Positions 34,180 to 43,606 of a stretch of DNA of 64,000 nucleotides are shown here, piece by piece. The stretch is from Acrocarpospora pleiomorpha. Lineage in GTDB: Bacteria > Actinomycetota > Actinomycetes > Streptosporangiales > Streptosporangiaceae. The stretch's first letter is position 1, and each line of letters starts with the position of its first letter. Where the stretch lies: the NCBI RefSeq assembly GCF_009687885.1, contig NZ_BLAF01000051.1, positions 37,192 to 101,191 of the forward strand. Reading direction: 5' to 3'. Both the position numbers and the translations under genes were made by a program. Under the pieces are notes generated by a model. The model worked only from the letters and a program-made list of their open reading frames with translations, was not told the DNA's origin and ran no database searches.

Positions 34180-34722
34180 GTGACCGTGCGCGTTCACGGT
34201 TTTTGGAATGAGGCCATCATCAACACCGGGATGGCCCCCATTTTCTGCGGTACATGGACACGAGGGCTGCCGGTGGCCGAGGTCGCCGAACGTTTCGGCG
34301 CCGACGCCTCGACACGGAGGATCATGAGCTGGGACGACGTCTGGTCGGGATGGGTCCTGATCGGCGGTTTCGGTGAATGGCTGCTCGCGCTGGAGTGCCA
34401 GACACACCGGGGTGGGGACGAGGGCTTCCTCGCGTCGATGTCCCGCGGTGGCGCCGAGGCTGTCAACTACCGATGGCACATCGACGGCATCAGTCCTTTC
34501 GAGTACGCGGCCGACGGAGAACTGATCACCGGTTTCGACGTCGCCAACGGCGGCGGCGCGTTGCACAACTGGTACGGCCGGGACATCCACGCGCTCGATC
34601 CCTACCTCGAGGGTCTGCCGTTCCCCAAGGACGACTCCGCCCGGGGCGACGAATACCATTTCCGGTCGCACGGCTTCGCCGTCATTGAGCGCATGACCGG
34701 AGGACGCCTCGATCCTCAATAG
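34180..34722 (+). CDS. DUF6461-like protein ending at an early stop
   Basis: The 180-aa protein starts with GTG after a GGAG site and follows the DUF6461 type (FCGTWTRGLPVAEVAERFGA; GWVLIGGFGEWLLALECQ; ELITGFDVANGGGA). The frame hits TAG at 34720, but the next 15 codons in the same frame (LETVRDAYYFGDGTP, then TGA at 34768-34770) continue the family C-terminal helix seen in the gene at 29634 (WLDATHTSYAV). So the stop seems to remove the last helix. The protein may still fold, or the gene may be starting to decay. Confidence 0.65.
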   Translation: MTVRVHGFWNEAIINTGMAPIFCGTWTRGLPVAEVAERFGADASTRRIMSWDDVWSGWVLIGGFGEWLLALECQTHRGGDEGFLASMSRGGAEAVNYRWHIDGISPFEYAADGELITGFDVANGGGALHNWYGRDIHALDPYLEGLPFPKDDSARGDEYHFRSHGFAVIERMTGGRLDPQ

Positions 34723-34995
34723 CTGGAGACCGTCCGCGACGCTTACTACTTCGGCGACGGGACTCCCTGAGCGGAATATCGCCTGTGGGATGCCCACAGG
34801 GTTGATAAACGTGTACCGGAGAGCAGCCTAGGGATTTTGTGAAACACCAGGGTGGAGCCGGTGCGCGAATTTTGGCACGGCAGACGGCTGGCAGGACCGC
34901 ATGCCCATCCTGCGCGAACTCCTCAGCATCGTGGCCCACCGCGACGACGACCAGGTCCGTCAGGCCGTCGTCCCCTTTCGCCGTCGCTGAGCCGA

Positions 34996-37818
34996 TCAGG
35001 CCTCCCGGGTCAGGAACTGGTGGAGGCTCCGGCAGACCCGGATCAGCGAGGTCGAACCGCGCTTCTTCGCGTGCGCGGCCACCTCGGGGATCTCGCCCCG
35101 CGCGTCGGCCCATGTGGCGATGTCGATGGCCAGCATGACGGCGTCGGTGTGCAGACGCTGGGCCCGCTCGCCCTCCCTCGGAAGGAAGACGGCCAGGAAG
35201 TGGCGCAAGATCGTCCATACCTCGGCATGTGCGCCCTGCTTGGCGGCCAGCTCCAGTGAGGGCAACGCGGGGTCGGCCTCGTAGCGGGTGCGGCGGCCGA
35301 ACAGGCCCAGCAGGCGGCCTGTCTCGGCGGCGGGGAGTGCGCCCTTGGCCGCCAGCTGAAGCAGTGGGGGCACCGCGTCGTCGCCCTCCACGGTGAGGAA
35401 GTAGGCCAGGACCAGGGCCGTCGCCGGGCCGGACGCGCCTTCGGCCAGGGTCAGGTTGCGGAGGTCGTCGATCGTGATGTCGGGCGGGTCGAAACGGTCG
35501 ATCAGGCCGATCGCCAGATGGGCCGCCGCGAGCTCCCGGTGGTGGGGCGTCATGCCGGGCCAGAAGTGACGTGACACGCGCCGGAACGGGCGCATCTCGG
35601 GCGCGGTCAGCAGGGCGTCGAGGTGGGCGAGACCGGCGGGCTCCACGGGTTGCCAGCTCACGTTGGCGATGCCGCGCTGGTCGAGGACATGGTCGTCGTA
35701 GGGCACGACGCGGGAGCCGAGGTCGAGGGTCCAGGTCACCTCCACCTCCGGAGGTGGAGGCGCACCGCGCTCGAACCAGCGGGCCACCACCGCAGCGGCC
35801 GCCGAGCCGATGCCCTTCGCGCGTTCGGCCAGGTCGGGGGCGGGGTTGGGCGGGAGGCGTAACAGGGCCTGTTCCAGGTCCAGCGGGAGCGGTTCGCAGC
35901 CGGATTCCGCGCACACGGCCAGGCGGTTGAGCAAGGTCTCGGGGTCGAGGTGGCCGTCGGCGCGGGTGGGGGTGGCCAGCAGCACCGGGGGCAGGGCTCC
36001 GGCCTTCGCCGCGCGCAGGAGTTCGTCGAGGCGGGACAGGAGGAAGGCGTGGGGGCGGGCGCACTCCCGCAGGTGGGGGAGGCGGTTCCAGGGCGCAGGT
36101 TGCGCCTTCGGGTCGTAGAGGTCGGTCTGGACGTCGATCGCCCGCAGGATCTCCTCCTGTACGTAGTCGGGCATCTCGTGGAGCGGGACGACCGTGCGGA
36201 GGCCAGGGAACAGCTGGAAGGCCGTGGCCGCGACGTTCACCATGCCGTCGTACAGGGCCTGCCCGAGGTCGCCGGACAGGCCGGGGAAGGCCTGCTCCGC
36301 GTCGGCCATTGTCTTCCGGTACGACGGGCGCTGCCTCGGCGGACGGGACATGGGCGGCCCCGGATCTTCGCCGGGGTTGACCAGTTCCCTGGCCAGCGCG
36401 GTGCACCAGTCACGCGGGGACTGCCACGTCGGAGCGTCGTAGAGCACCGGCCGCAGGTGTTCGCCGAACCGCCGGGCCAGCGTTTCCTTCAGGGAGTCCG
36501 GGTTCGTATGTGCCTCCCGCGTGATCGCCGCCAGCCACGCCTCGACGTCGATCCAGCCGATCTCCTCCGGCGGGCCGCTTTCCAGGCCGGAGGTGGGGAA
36601 CGGGCCGGGGATGGTGGCCTCGGGCAGGCGGCCGGGGGTGAAGTCGCTGGTCCAGCCTTCGGTGAAGCGCTCGAAGAGCTGCCGGGCTGACGCCGGGGGC
36701 AGCAGTTCGGCCGCCTCCAGGATCGGGGCGGGGTCGGTGAGGTGGTCGGCGTGCTTGAGGGTGAGGGTGACCGCGCGGTCGCGCACCTCGTGAGAGGCGT
36801 GCCCGTACGCGTTGGTCAGCGCGGTGACGTGGTCGGCCACACGTTCCGGTGCGGTGGCGAGGTCGCGGTCGAGCCAGGTCAGGCCCTTCACGGCGAGCTT
36901 GGCCTCGCGGCGGAAGGTCATCGCCTCGATGGCCTCGGCGACGTCCGCCGGGTCGAGCCGCGCCTGGCGCACCTGCTGCCACGCCAGCTCGGCGACCGGG
37001 CCCGGTGCGGCGGGCAGTAGACGCAGGTAGTCGCGCAGCCGCCCGGCCGACTCCTCTGGCGTGGGCGCCACGAGCGTGTGCAGCCGGACGAAGAAACGCA
37101 GGTCCTGCGCGTCGCCGCCGAGCAGGAAACGGCTCACGCAGCCGGTGATGATCTGCTCGCGCGGCAGCGTGCGGGCGGCCAGGGCCAGCCAGCGGGACGG
37201 CTTCGGGGTGAGCGTCTCGTTGACCAGCGCCCGGCCCGCGCCGGCCGCCTCGAAGATCTTCGGAAGCAGGTGGGGCGTGAGCGGGTCCTTGGCCACGCCC
37301 ACCGCCGACAACCAGGCCGCCACCAGCGGCTCGTGGTCGGGTGGGGTGGCCTCGACGTCGCGCAGCAGTGCCAAGGCCGGCGGCACGATCCGGTCGTCGG
37401 GACGGCGGATGCGGCGCGCGAGCCGTACCGCCAGATCGGCACGCCAGGCCACCGGGCGACCGGAGACCGCCTTCACCAGCCGGTGCGGGCTCGGCGCGCC
37501 GGACCAGCGGGGATTGAGGTCGCGCTTCATCAGCCAGGTGGCCACCCCGGCCGGGCCGGGAATGGTCGCCGCGCCCACCATCATCAGCACCTCGGACGGG
37601 CCGGTGACCTGGTCGTCGGCGGTCCAGTCGAAGGCGTCCCAGCCGACGGTGGCGGCCAGCAGCGGGCTCTCGCGGAGCTCGGCGAGCAGGCCCGGCAACT
37701 CGGCGGCGACGGTGGCGCGCTCGGCGTCGGTGAGCTTCGGCAACCGCAACGCCAGACCCTCGGCGTCGTGGTTGAGCACAAGATTCCTGATCTCGGTACG
37801 GATGCCGTCAGAGGTCAT
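34996..37818 (-). CDS. Large DUF6493-like protein, paralogue 2
   Basis: The 940-aa protein starts at the ATG overlapping the previous stop (ATGA); the open frame runs much further upstream only as a shadow. It is mostly helical with repeating helix pairs (for example VADHVTALTNAYGHASHEVR, then DRAVTLTLKHADHLTDPA), suggesting a HEAT-like solenoid. It is a clear paralogue of the protein encoded just upstream along its whole length: both share the PPDHEPLVAAWL-type, QDLRFFVRLHTL and PPVLLATPT segments. I associate the family with DUF6493 next to SWIM proteins in actinobacteria. No enzymatic motif is seen. It is likely a scaffold or partner of the SWIM protein; the function is unknown. Confidence 0.75.
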   Translation of the reverse strand: MTSDGIRTEIRNLVLNHDAEGLALRLPKLTDAERATVAAELPGLLAELRESPLLAATVGWDAFDWTADDQVTGPSEVLMMVGAATIPGPAGVATWLMKRDLNPRWSGAPSPHRLVKAVSGRPVAWRADLAVRLARRIRRPDDRIVPPALALLRDVEATPPDHEPLVAAWLSAVGVAKDPLTPHLLPKIFEAAGAGRALVNETLTPKPSRWLALAARTLPREQIITGCVSRFLLGGDAQDLRFFVRLHTLVAPTPEESAGRLRDYLRLLPAAPGPVAELAWQQVRQARLDPADVAEAIEAMTFRREAKLAVKGLTWLDRDLATAPERVADHVTALTNAYGHASHEVRDRAVTLTLKHADHLTDPAPILEAAELLPPASARQLFERFTEGWTSDFTPGRLPEATIPGPFPTSGLESGPPEEIGWIDVEAWLAAITREAHTNPDSLKETLARRFGEHLRPVLYDAPTWQSPRDWCTALARELVNPGEDPGPPMSRPPRQRPSYRKTMADAEQAFPGLSGDLGQALYDGMVNVAATAFQLFPGLRTVVPLHEMPDYVQEEILRAIDVQTDLYDPKAQPAPWNRLPHLRECARPHAFLLSRLDELLRAAKAGALPPVLLATPTRADGHLDPETLLNRLAVCAESGCEPLPLDLEQALLRLPPNPAPDLAERAKGIGSAAAAVVARWFERGAPPPPEVEVTWTLDLGSRVVPYDDHVLDQRGIANVSWQPVEPAGLAHLDALLTAPEMRPFRRVSRHFWPGMTPHHRELAAAHLAIGLIDRFDPPDITIDDLRNLTLAEGASGPATALVLAYFLTVEGDDAVPPLLQLAAKGALPAAETGRLLGLFGRRTRYEADPALPSLELAAKQGAHAEVWTILRHFLAVFLPREGERAQRLHTDAVMLAIDIATWADARGEIPEVAAHAKKRGSTSLIRVCRSLHQFLTREA

Positions 37819-40800
37819 GACGTGGCTCCGGTGAGCTGGGCGTGGAGGCGCTTGCACTCGTGGACGAAGCGGATCGTCCGGCGGCTCCGCGCGAACTCGC
37901 CGACGACCGAGATCTCCCCGCGCGCGCCGGTCCAGCGTGCCACGTCGCCGGCGAAGGCGACGAGTTCGGCGTGAGTCACGGTGATGCGCTGCCCCTCGCC
38001 CGGCAGCATCCCGGGCAGCAGGGCGCGCAGGATGCGCCACACCTCGTGGTGGCCGCCGGCGTCGGCCAGTTCGGTCAGGGCCGCGATGGCGGGGCGGGTC
38101 TCCCGCCAGGTGCGGCGCAGCACCAGCGCGAGCTGGCGGCCGATCGCCTCGGCGGGCAGCTCGCCCCTGGCGGCCATGCTCAGGACCAGCGGGATCATGC
38201 CGGGCACGCTGTCGGCCAGGAGGAAGGCAAGGATCACCGCCGTGGACTCGCCCATCGGGCCCTGGGCGATCTCCAGGCCGGTGATCTCCGTCGGAGCCAC
38301 CCACGCGCCCCAGCGGCCGCGCAGCAGGAAGGGCAGGAAGTTGACGGCCACGACCTCGCGGTGCGAGGGCAGCATGGCGGGCCACGCCCGGAGCGTGCCG
38401 CCGAACTCGTCGGCCGCCCACTCGAACGGCTGGCGCAGCAGCACCTCGTCGATCAGCCGATGGCCGGTCGGGGCCGTCACCCGCAACACCGGCTGCAGCC
38501 TGACCTCGGTGAAGTGTTCCGGTTCGCCGTCGCCGAACTCGACCATGGACGCGCCGACCATGTGGCGCCACACGTGGCCGCACTCGGGATCGGCCATTCC
38601 GTCGCCGGCGAGCCAGCGGGCGGCCGAGCGCGCCGCCTCCGAGTCGACCTTGGCGGCCCGGTCGGCTGCGGCCCGGTGGCAGCCCCGGGGCAACCGCAGC
38701 AGCGCCTGCGCCAGGTCGGCAGGGGGTGGCTCCACGCCGGCGGCGGCGCAGGTCTCCAACCGGTCGATCAGCACATCGGGGTCGAGGTGGCCGCTCATCC
38801 AGGTCGGCGTGGCCAGCAGCACCGGCGGCAGGGTGCCGTTGCGGAGGGCCTCGGCGAGTTCCGCGTAACGGTGCAGCAGGAAGTCGTGGAGCGGGGGGAC
38901 GCGATTGGGGTGGGGCAGCTGGTTGCGCCGCCGCCATTCGTCGTGCTCGGGCAGCTCCTTGGGCATGAAGGAACGCAGCCGGGGCGGGACGAAGACGACG
39001 GTCACCTGCACGAGCGGCTCACCCGGGCTCGGCGGGGGCACCTGCTCCGCTGCCCGCATCGCCGCGATCCGAACGGGGTCCACACCGAGCTCGGCCATGT
39101 GCTCGTAGGCGCGGTCGAGGATGAAGGACGGCATGGCCTCCACGGAGTCGTCGTACAAGACGCCGGGCTTCGTCCGCACCGCACGGAGGCGATCCGGCAG
39201 TCTGTCGTCGCGGATCTCCTCGTCGTCGGTGGGGGAGCCGTTCAGGTGGATCCGGCCCCTGGCGAAGGGGATCTGCCGATCGCCCTCGTGGGCGACCGCC
39301 CGGTCCGGGCCGTCGTCGCTGGTCCAGGTGATGAAGAAGGCGCGCAGAGGGGTGTCGTCGTCGAGGTAGCGGCCAGGCCGGTAGGTGCCGCCCACCGTGA
39401 TCCGCCGGGGTGACGCCTCCGTGTCGGGCTCCTCGCCACGGGTGAGGGCACGCACTCTCACGGAGTGGCTGGCGTCGTCCCAGAACTTCTTCGGCCCGAT
39501 CGGCGGTAGCTCCGGCACGCTGCCGGGGGTGACGAGCTCGGCGGACAGCGCCGACTGCCAGTCGTCGAGCTCGAGGCGCACCTTCCTGGACCGCCAGTAG
39601 CCTTGGTCCTGCTCGACGTGGGGCTTGAGCTTGCGGCGCAGTTTCGCACGGTCGTCGGCGATCCCGGCGACGAAGGCCGCCAGCCAGCGCTCCTGGCCGA
39701 TCCAGCGCTCGTGGTAGTCGGGGAAGATCGACGGCTCGGGGAACCGCCGCGACTCCGCCAGCTCGGGCAGCGGCGGGAACTCCTTCTGCTCCAGCAGTTC
39801 CTCGACCGGGGCCTCCCCGCCGAACTGCTCGGCCAGCTTCGCGCCCAGGTCGGCGGGGAGGTGGCGGACGCCGTCGAGGATCGCCTCGGCGTGGTCGGCG
39901 AACAGGTCGGCGTATTTCAGGGTCAGCTCGACCGCGCGGTTGCGCACGTCGAAGGACTTGTGCGCGTACGCCGTGGTCAGCGCCGTCACGAAGTCGGAGG
40001 CCGCCTCGGGCGTGGCCCGGATCGTCTGGTCGAGCCAGCGCAGGCCCGTGGCGGCGAGCTTGGCCTCGTCCCGGAAGGTGAGCGCGTCGACCGCCTCGAC
40101 CAGGTCGGCGCGGTCGAGCGGCATCGCCCCGCGCACCTGCCCGGCGGCCAGCTCGGCGACCGTGCCCGGAGCCGACGGCAACAACCGCAGGTAGTCGCGC
40201 AGGCGGGCAGCGGACTCCGCGGGCGTGGGGTCGAGGAGCGTGTGCAGCCGGACGAAGAATCGCAGGTCCTGCGCCTCGCCGCCGCGCAGGAAACGGCTCA
40301 CGCAACCGTCGAGCACCTGCTCCTTGGGCAGCTCGCGGGCGGCGGCGGCCAGCCAGCGGCTTGGCCGGGGCTCCAGCCGCTCGTCACGGAGGGCGCGGCC
40401 CGCGCCGTCGGCATCGAAGACACGAGGCAGCAGCACGGGGGTCAGCGGGTCACCGGCCACGCTCGGCGCGGCCAGCCAGGCGGCCACCAGCGGGTCGTGG
40501 TCGGGCGGCACGGCGCCGGACTCGCGCAGCAGCGCCACGGCCAGCGGCGCGATGCGGTCAGCGGGACGGCGCACCCGCTGGGCCAGCCGGACCGCGACAT
40601 CGCGACGCCACTCCCAGGGCCGGGTGGCCGCCACCCGCCACACCTGGGCGACGTTGGGGTCCTCGGCCCAGCGGCGGTTGACGTCGCGGCTGGTCATCCA
40701 CGTCACCGCGGCCGCCGGGCCGGTGATGACGCCGACACCGGTCAGCAGCAGCGCGCTGGCCAGTTCGTCGAGCAGGTCGCCGACCTCCCAGGAGGCCATC

Positions 40801-40988
40801 TCCTCGAAGTCGTCGGGATGCTGGGCGCGCACCTGCTCGGTGCGGGCGCGGCGCAGCTCCTTGACGAGGCCGGGCAACCGCCCGCCCAGCTCGGCGCGCT
40901 CCTCCTCGGTGAGCGTGACCAGCCGGTCGGCCAGGCGGGTGACCTGGTTGCGAGTGACCAGGTCGCAGATCTCCGTCCAGAGGGTCAT
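37815..40988 (-). CDS. Large DUF6493-like protein, paralogue 1
   Basis: The 1057-aa protein starts at the ATG overlapping the SWIM gene stop (ATGA). It shares with paralogue 2 the order of landmarks: N-terminal LVTLTEEERAELGGRLPGLV, DRIAPLAVALLRESGAVPPD, EAQDLRFFVRLHTLLDPTP, helix-pair repeats (FVTALTTAYAHKSFDVRNRA) and LPPVLLATPTWMSGHLDPDV. It carries an extra insert of roughly 100 residues in the middle. No catalytic motif or signal peptide is apparent. Because all three genes are translationally coupled, the products probably work together. Confidence 0.75.
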   Translation of the reverse strand: MTLWTEICDLVTRNQVTRLADRLVTLTEEERAELGGRLPGLVKELRRARTEQVRAQHPDDFEEMASWEVGDLLDELASALLLTGVGVITGPAAAVTWMTSRDVNRRWAEDPNVAQVWRVAATRPWEWRRDVAVRLAQRVRRPADRIAPLAVALLRESGAVPPDHDPLVAAWLAAPSVAGDPLTPVLLPRVFDADGAGRALRDERLEPRPSRWLAAAARELPKEQVLDGCVSRFLRGGEAQDLRFFVRLHTLLDPTPAESAARLRDYLRLLPSAPGTVAELAAGQVRGAMPLDRADLVEAVDALTFRDEAKLAATGLRWLDQTIRATPEAASDFVTALTTAYAHKSFDVRNRAVELTLKYADLFADHAEAILDGVRHLPADLGAKLAEQFGGEAPVEELLEQKEFPPLPELAESRRFPEPSIFPDYHERWIGQERWLAAFVAGIADDRAKLRRKLKPHVEQDQGYWRSRKVRLELDDWQSALSAELVTPGSVPELPPIGPKKFWDDASHSVRVRALTRGEEPDTEASPRRITVGGTYRPGRYLDDDTPLRAFFITWTSDDGPDRAVAHEGDRQIPFARGRIHLNGSPTDDEEIRDDRLPDRLRAVRTKPGVLYDDSVEAMPSFILDRAYEHMAELGVDPVRIAAMRAAEQVPPPSPGEPLVQVTVVFVPPRLRSFMPKELPEHDEWRRRNQLPHPNRVPPLHDFLLHRYAELAEALRNGTLPPVLLATPTWMSGHLDPDVLIDRLETCAAAGVEPPPADLAQALLRLPRGCHRAAADRAAKVDSEAARSAARWLAGDGMADPECGHVWRHMVGASMVEFGDGEPEHFTEVRLQPVLRVTAPTGHRLIDEVLLRQPFEWAADEFGGTLRAWPAMLPSHREVVAVNFLPFLLRGRWGAWVAPTEITGLEIAQGPMGESTAVILAFLLADSVPGMIPLVLSMAARGELPAEAIGRQLALVLRRTWRETRPAIAALTELADAGGHHEVWRILRALLPGMLPGEGQRITVTHAELVAFAGDVARWTGARGEISVVGEFARSRRTIRFVHECKRLHAQLTGATS

Positions 40989-42313
40989 CGGGAGACCTCC
41001 ACGGCGGCGCGGGCGACGATCCGGGCGGCCAGCACGTGTTTGCACGGCCCACGGGAGCCGCGATGGTCCCACCACCACTCGCAGGTGCAGGAGCCGTCGG
41101 TCAGCGAGACCCGGCGCGCGCCGCCCGAGGTGCGGACGGTGGCCAACTCGCCTTCGAGGTGTACGGCACCCGCGTCGACGAGCTTGCGCGCCTTGGCCAG
41201 CCGCGGGTTGAGCAGGATCACGTTGTCCTTGTCATAGGGCAGCTCACGGTGGAAGTGGGCGGCCTCCGACAGGTCGTAGCCGACCCGGCCGGCGACGCCG
41301 AGCTGCGTCAGCGCGGCGCGCACCCGGTCGGCGGGGATGCCCGCGCGGTCGGCCAGCAGGCCGATCTCGACCTCGGGTTCGAAGTTGAGCAGCATGCCCA
41401 CGACGTCGGCGTCGTTCTCGGCCTCGTCGGTGGCCAGGTCGTCGAGCACCGCGCCCTCGCCGGAGAAGCCGCGCCAGCGCTCGGGCGAGAGGGTGAGCGT
41501 GTAGCGCATGCCCGGCAGCTCCAGCTCCCAGGCGCTGGAGGCGGCGTCGGCCGGGCCGTACATCCGGAGGGACTTCGCGAAGCGCAGCAGCGGCAGGAGG
41601 GTGCCGAGCCGGTTGGGGCCGGCGAGCTGGACCGAGCCCGGAACCTGACGGTCGGAGACCTTCAGCTCACGCCCCGCTTGCGCCACCCACACCGTGCCCT
41701 TCTTGGGCAGCCCGCGCAGGAACCGCACCGCCGCCATGCCGGTCAGCTCACCGCGCTGATCCATGCCCGAGGCGATGACCTGCACCTCGGCGAATCCGCG
41801 TAGCCAGCGCTCGGGCAGCGGCACCTTCTTCTCCACCACCGCGCCGTCCATCGTGGTCACGACCAGCTCGTCGAGGCCCACCCCCAGGTGCAACGGGTCA
41901 CGCGCGCCGATGCGCGCCAGCGCCTCCCGGAGCGGCGCGTTCACGTCGACGTTGGTGGTGCCCCGGTCGAACACCTCGCCGTCGAGCGAGCCGTTCAGCA
42001 GATCAAGCCGGGCATACACCCCGCCACAGGCCGAGAACGACTCGAACCGCAACCGGTCTCCGTTGCATGTCACCACCGGGTCGCGCACCCAGCCGGGCCG
42101 CGCCTGCGGCTGGTGGTAGCGGGCCAGCGCCACGTCGGCGACGCCGAGCAGGGCCGCGGCGGCGGGGGCCGCCTGGGTCACCACGCCGCTGAAGAACCGG
42201 GGGGCCACGGCCGGGCCGGACAGGGCCCGCCCGCCGGAGGTCGCCAATCCGAGACGACCGTCGACAAGGGAGGAGGGCGCGGCGTACGTGTACGCCTGCG
42301 TCGCTGAAGTCAT
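40985..42313 (-). CDS. SWIM zinc-finger protein
   Basis: The 442-aa protein has a C-terminal SWIM finger with ligands C409, C411, C424 and H426 (CTCEWWW then GPCKHVLAARI). The preceding part contains beta-rich and helical segments without enzymatic signatures, including a winged-helix-like ADRAGIPADRVRAALTQLGV. The start was placed at 42313 (MTSATQAYTYAAPS), the family-like N-terminus, rather than at the longer frame start. SWIM domains bind DNA or proteins. It is first in a three-gene coupled operon with the two giant DUF6493-like genes. Confidence 0.85.
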   Translation of the reverse strand: MTSATQAYTYAAPSSLVDGRLGLATSGGRALSGPAVAPRFFSGVVTQAAPAAAALLGVADVALARYHQPQARPGWVRDPVVTCNGDRLRFESFSACGGVYARLDLLNGSLDGEVFDRGTTNVDVNAPLREALARIGARDPLHLGVGLDELVVTTMDGAVVEKKVPLPERWLRGFAEVQVIASGMDQRGELTGMAAVRFLRGLPKKGTVWVAQAGRELKVSDRQVPGSVQLAGPNRLGTLLPLLRFAKSLRMYGPADAASSAWELELPGMRYTLTLSPERWRGFSGEGAVLDDLATDEAENDADVVGMLLNFEPEVEIGLLADRAGIPADRVRAALTQLGVAGRVGYDLSEAAHFHRELPYDKDNVILLNPRLAKARKLVDAGAVHLEGELATVRTSGGARRVSLTDGSCTCEWWWDHRGSRGPCKHVLAARIVARAAVEVSR

Positions 42314-42460
42314 GGCCGGGACACTAGATCGCCCCACCGACAAAACCAGCGCGGCCGATGTCGAGGAGATGAAAAGATCCTTTTGACCATCCACGTGCCG
42401 AGCTCGCCCGGCCTGGCGGTTCGACGCCAGGTCAGGCGAGCGAGCGAGATCGGCCCGATC

Positions 42461-43201
42461 TCAGGACCCTGACGTGGCCGTCGGCTCCGGCGGTGCGCCG
42501 GCGTCCCCGATCTTCTTCATGATGTTCGATGGCACGGGTCCAGCAGGGCTGATCATCAGCATGACCTGCCCAGGTGCGTACGGCTCGATGCTTGTCACCC
42601 GCCACGTCGGGTCGACCTTCGACCGAGGTGTGAGATCCCCATAGCCCCGCCCGTCCGGAAGAGACCATTGGACGTTGTAGTGCGCGATCGTCAGGTGCTT
42701 CTGGGCGATCAGCCCCTCCACCTCGGCGACGGTACGCCCCTTGACAGAGACGCCCTCCAGGGCTTCGCCCTTCGCCGTCGAGGCGTTGGTGGAGGTGTAC
42801 GGCTCACCGGGTCGGGCGGCGCGCCCGAGGACCACCACGGCTTTGCCGGTGAACCCCGCCTTGATGCGCAGGCCGATCGGGCACTGAGCGCCGCTCGCCG
42901 TCCTGCAGGAAGGATCGTCAATCGATGCGATCTTCTGGTTTCCTTCCATCATCACGATTGTCCCTACCACGCTGGGCGAGACGGGGACCAACTTCAGGTC
43001 GATGTCGAAGCCGCACGTGCGGAAGTCGTCCCTGAGCCGCTTCTGGTCGGCGAGCGGATCCATGATGCGGGCGACCACATAGTCATGGTCTTTGGAGCAG
43101 GTCACGGCGGCTTGAGCCGTGGACGCGTTCTGTCCGAGCATCGCGGTCCCCGTCACCACGGCCACGGTCACTGCGGCGGCTCCGATCGCCAGGCGATCCA
43201 T
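42461..43201 (-). CDS. Secreted hypothetical protein with a PASTA-like segment
   Basis: The 246-aa protein has a signal peptide (hydrophobic AIGAAAVTVAVVTGTAML, cleavage likely after STAQA near 31). Mature landmarks are a cysteine-containing N-terminal part with three or four cysteines (AVTCSKDHD, FRTCGFD, DPSCRTASGAQCPIG) and a C-terminal VSVKGRTVAEVEGLIAQKHL stretch that resembles a PASTA repeat, a fold that binds wall fragments. A short upstream frame ends with TGATG overlapping this ATG, so it may be coupled to something not resolved. Function unknown. Confidence 0.6.
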   Translation of the reverse strand: MDRLAIGAAAVTVAVVTGTAMLGQNASTAQAAVTCSKDHDYVVARIMDPLADQKRLRDDFRTCGFDIDLKLVPVSPSVVGTIVMMEGNQKIASIDDPSCRTASGAQCPIGLRIKAGFTGKAVVVLGRAARPGEPYTSTNASTAKGEALEGVSVKGRTVAEVEGLIAQKHLTIAHYNVQWSLPDGRGYGDLTPRSKVDPTWRVTSIEPYAPGQVMLMISPAGPVPSNIMKKIGDAGAPPEPTATSGS

Positions 43202-43606
43202 CACACCGAGTCTGTGTCGGCGGCCGAGCGCAGGTTCCCGAAATCCACCGACATTTCCTGCACCCGGCCGTCCGCACCTGCCGCCGCGATCCTCCCTGTT
43301 CGACTCTTCCCTACCCTGAGATTCCCTCCATGTGCACAGAAAGACGTCAGAGCGTAAGATCCGCGATCCCAGGGGACAGCGGCTCCTACGGACCCGTGAC
43401 GCGGGACCCGCTACGGCGATGCCATCGCCCTGTTCTACCGTCGTGCGGTGGCACCGCGATCCGATGAAACGGCGTCTTGCTCGTGCCTGCGTGCCGAAAC
43501 AGCGCAGGCGCCCACCCACGATCCGTTCCATCCGCGCCCTCGTCCCGGGTAGCCCTCGGCACCCCCAAATAAGAGTCTTAGATGCAACTTTGATACGGTT
43601 TCCACT
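43202..43606. other. 405-base divergent intergenic region
   Basis: No convincing gene is present between the secreted protein and nsrR; the open frames here have no codon bias. The last 40 bases before nsrR are A/T-richer and contain TTAGATGCAACTTTGATACG (43579-43598), which loosely resembles an NsrR half-site pair and may allow autoregulation. Confidence 0.4.
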
